DNA from: an uncultured Desulfomonile sp.
Lineage (GTDB): Bacteria > Desulfobacterota > Desulfomonilia > Desulfomonilales > Desulfomonilaceae
Direction: 5' to 3'
DNA: 5,909 nucleotides
Assembly (NCBI GenBank): GCA_903920415.1
Contig: CAIXMD010000549.1
Location: 1-5,909, forward strand
Shown: one piece after another, positions 5,024-5,909 of the stretch
Layout: each line of letters begins with the position of its first letter
How positions within the stretch are numbered: the first letter of the stretch is position 1
Position numbers and translations under genes: made by a program
Notes under the pieces: model-generated
Databases searched by the model: none
The model's input: only the letters and a program-made list of their open reading frames with translations
What the model was told of the DNA's origin: nothing

Positions 5024-5257
5024 TCACAGGTCCCTGACCAGCCTCTCGAGGGTTTCCCGGTCCATTTCGCAATCTGCCATGATCTTGGTCAGTAGACCAG
5101 GACCGATAGTTTCACCCGCGTGCATCGAAACCACTGTGCCACGACCGTCGGTGTGCCTGAGAAAATGGTGGCTCCCGTTGATCCTGACAACTTCAAAGCC
5201 CTCTCGTGCAAGTATCCGGATGAGTGTCCTTGCATCGAGCCGCGGAAGCCTGCTCAT
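5024..5257 (-). CDS. hicA: HicA mRNA interferase toxin
   Basis: The product is a 77-residue toxin with the double-stranded-RNA-binding-like HicA fold. LDARTLIRILAREGFEVVRI is the first helix and strand. The catalytic GSHHF motif holds His30/His31. FLRHTDGRGTVVSMHAGETI gives the remaining strands, and GPGLLTKIMADCEMDRETL the closing helices. HicA cleaves mRNA and tmRNA, and the single catalytic histidine is intact, so it should be active. The ATG overlaps the hicB stop in an ATGA junction (5254-5257). Here hicB comes first, the less common order; the E. coli operon has hicA first. The stop is about 10 bases from the tail of repeat copy E. Confidence 0.95.
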   Translation of the reverse strand: MSRLPRLDARTLIRILAREGFEVVRINGSHHFLRHTDGRGTVVSMHAGETIGPGLLTKIMADCEMDRETLERLVRDL

Positions 5258-5469
5258 AGCTGAACCGTCACACGCTGGATTCCAAGAAACTGGGTCGAGG
5301 TAACTGGGGGGCCCTGCTCCTGAACACAGAGGTCAATGGCTTCTCTGATACGTTCCATGAGGTCATCGAGGGATCTGGCCTGGGTGTGGCACCCGCGGAG
5401 TTGCGGGACTGACGCGACATAATAGCCGTCTTCATCGACTTCAACGATTACATTGAATCCCATTTCCAT
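5254..5469 (-). CDS. hicB: HicB antitoxin, short form without DNA-binding tail
   Basis: The product is a 71-residue HicB with the partial RNase H-like fold: NVIVEVDEDGYYVASVPQLRG, then CHTQARSLDDLMERIREAIDL. The E-x-D-E-D-G-Y and P-x-L-x-G-C-x-T patterns are diagnostic. It ends soon after GIQRVTVQL, without the C-terminal helix-turn-helix or ribbon-helix-helix found in longer HicB proteins, so it may neutralise HicA without repressing strongly on its own. This short form is common in nature and is not damage. The start is the ATG at 5467-5469, with AGGAG 8 bases upstream. The ribosome site lies within a small inverted repeat, TAGGA-ATC-TCCTA (5471-5483). The gene begins 46 bases after the stop of the next antitoxin gene on the same strand, so they may share a transcript. 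Confidence 0.94.
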   Translation of the reverse strand: MEMGFNVIVEVDEDGYYVASVPQLRGCHTQARSLDDLMERIREAIDLCVQEQGPPVTSTQFLGIQRVTVQL

Positions 5470-5480
5470 TTAGGAATCTC

Positions 5481-5519
5481 CTAGAAGGCCATGAACATAA
5501 CTTGCCAATGGACCTTCAT
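5481..5519 (-). pseudogene. Possible stub of a lost RelE/ParE-type toxin
   Basis: An ATG overlaps the stop codon of the antitoxin gene in an ATGA junction (5516-5519), the same junction used by two intact pairs in this window. It opens the 12-codon frame MKVHWQVMFMAF, then stops at TAG 5481-5483, just before the hicB ribosome site. MKVxW is a common opening for RelE/ParE toxins. I infer a toxin gene cut short when the hicBA module was joined here. With so few codons, chance is quite possible. Confidence 0.3.
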
Positions 5520-5704
5520 GAGGATAATCCGAATCTTTTTCGGACTTCTTTAACATCCACCGTTTGTCCTGCGTCACTGTTGCGGAGCCCCTCTTCGATT
5601 GCCTGGCGGACATAGATTCGATACATCAGGTCTTCCCAGGTTGTCGAATCCGGCAGAGTATCCAGTAGCCGGTGGGCTTGCTCTATAACGCTTGTATTTT
5701 GCAT
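5516..5704 (-). CDS. Lone antitoxin-like protein (probable ParE/RelE-partner type)
   Basis: The product is a 62-residue protein. VIEQAHRLLDTLPDSTTWED is a helix-rich start, LMYRIYVRQAIEEGLRNSDAG is the central helix, and TVDVKEVRKRFGL is the C-terminal tail of a type seen in small antitoxins encoded before ParE/RelE toxins. I chose the ATG at 5702-5704 because a perfect GGAGG sits seven to eight bases before it. An in-frame ATG at 5744-5746 would add 14 residues, but it would make that ribosome site code for Glu-Gly-Gly-Pro and has none of its own. No complete toxin follows; only a 12-codon frame overlaps its stop. The antitoxin role is inferred. It could also be a free-standing regulator. 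Confidence 0.6.
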   Translation of the reverse strand: MQNTSVIEQAHRLLDTLPDSTTWEDLMYRIYVRQAIEEGLRNSDAGQTVDVKEVRKRFGLSS

Positions 5705-5758
5705 TTTAGGACCTCCTTCACTCTCTATGCTCAAAGCTTTCTCCATAGCCGCTAAACG

Positions 5759-5787
5759 ATCTTAAAACACTTCGGCAGCCAAGACAA
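5759..5787 (-). promoter_or_regulatory. Candidate promoter for the 5516-5704 gene, perhaps also hicBA
   Basis: On the minus strand, TTGTCT (5782-5787), a 17-base spacer and TAAGAT (5759-5764) are four-of-six matches at each box. They would give a leader of about 50 bases containing the GGAGG site. The position is right, but the boxes are only moderate. Confidence 0.35.
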
Positions 5788-5798
5788 GGGATGCCAAG

Positions 5799-5909
5799 AT
5801 GCCCTTTTTGACAGTAGTGGTGCCAGGTCTTGAAATATGAATCTGTAGGGTGCGGACCCATGTGTCCGCCTAAATGGGCCGGTGGTGTATCGATGTGAAG
5901 GAATGCGAC
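5799..5909 (+). repeat. Repeat copy F: 45-base block plus variant hairpin, cut by the right edge
   Basis: Bases 5799-5843 are identical to 1448-1492 in copy B. A variant hairpin follows: GCGGAC (5852-5857) with GTCCGC (5864-5869), then AAATGGGCCGGTGGTGTATC (about 5873-5892), as in copies C and D. The copy runs to the window edge, so its end is not seen. There is no gene between 5747 and the edge. Confidence 0.85.

Noticed and set aside
324..5909. Integron cassette array with attC sites between the TA genes
   Set aside because: The layout is cassette-like, but I could not find paired core sites of the RYYYAAC and GTTRRRY type in the repeats on either strand, and there is no integrase in the window. 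The repeats also differ from one another in module order.
324..5909. CRISPR array
   Set aside because: The repeats are long, unevenly spaced and separated by genes. There is no regular repeat-spacer pattern and no cas gene.

Overview
The window is a dense run of small type II toxin-antitoxin (TA) genes separated by copies of a hairpin-forming, mosaic repeat. I see no metabolic, structural or phage gene in it. Apart from a very GC-rich left edge (about 75-80% G+C over the first 180 bases), base composition is moderate. Shine-Dalgarno sites are clear, and several start codons are GTG. This fits a chromosomal accessory region of a free-living Gram-negative bacterium. A repeat-rich Desulfobacterota-like (deltaproteobacterial) genome is my best guess, but it rests on general resemblance only.

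Layout from left to right: (a) 1-312, the GC-rich end of an unidentified reading frame and a strong rho-independent terminator. (b) 324-468, repeat copy A, then an A+T-rich stretch with no convincing gene. (c) 590-808 (-), a lone antitoxin. (d) 922-939 (+), the first six codons of a lost AbrB-type antitoxin. (e) 937-1411 (-), brnT-brnA behind a very good promoter. (f) 1448-1657, repeat copy B. (g) 1676-2226 (-), a second BrnT/BrnA-like pair. (h) 2389-3064 (+), an AbrB-type antitoxin with a PIN (VapC-type) toxin, the only pair on the + strand. (i) 3184-3487, repeat copy C. (j) 3497-4221 (-), a HigB/HigA-like pair (Gp49-type toxin first, XRE antitoxin second). (k) 4267-4361, repeat copy D, which cuts off a PIN toxin. 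(l) 4361-4774 (-), that truncated DUF3368-like PIN toxin with its intact UPF0175-like antitoxin. (m) 4890-5013, repeat copy E. (n) 5024-5469 (-), hicB-hicA. (o) 5516-5704 (-), another lone antitoxin with a possible 12-codon trace of its toxin. (p) 5799 to the right edge, repeat copy F.

In the intact pairs the two genes overlap by 4 to about 20 bases, so each pair is probably translated together. Each pair should act alone: the toxin (an RNA-cleaving enzyme, known or presumed) is held inactive by its partner, which usually also represses its own promoter. Five pairs look complete, one has lost its toxin to a repeat, two antitoxins stand alone and one antitoxin survives only as a 5' stub. The island therefore shows both gain and decay.

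The repeats all run in the same direction and carry two kinds of strong inverted repeat. Two copies begin with the same 45-base block 4,351 bases apart. They look like the agents or scars of shuffling in this region. That mosaic of repeats and TA modules is the most unusual thing in the window.
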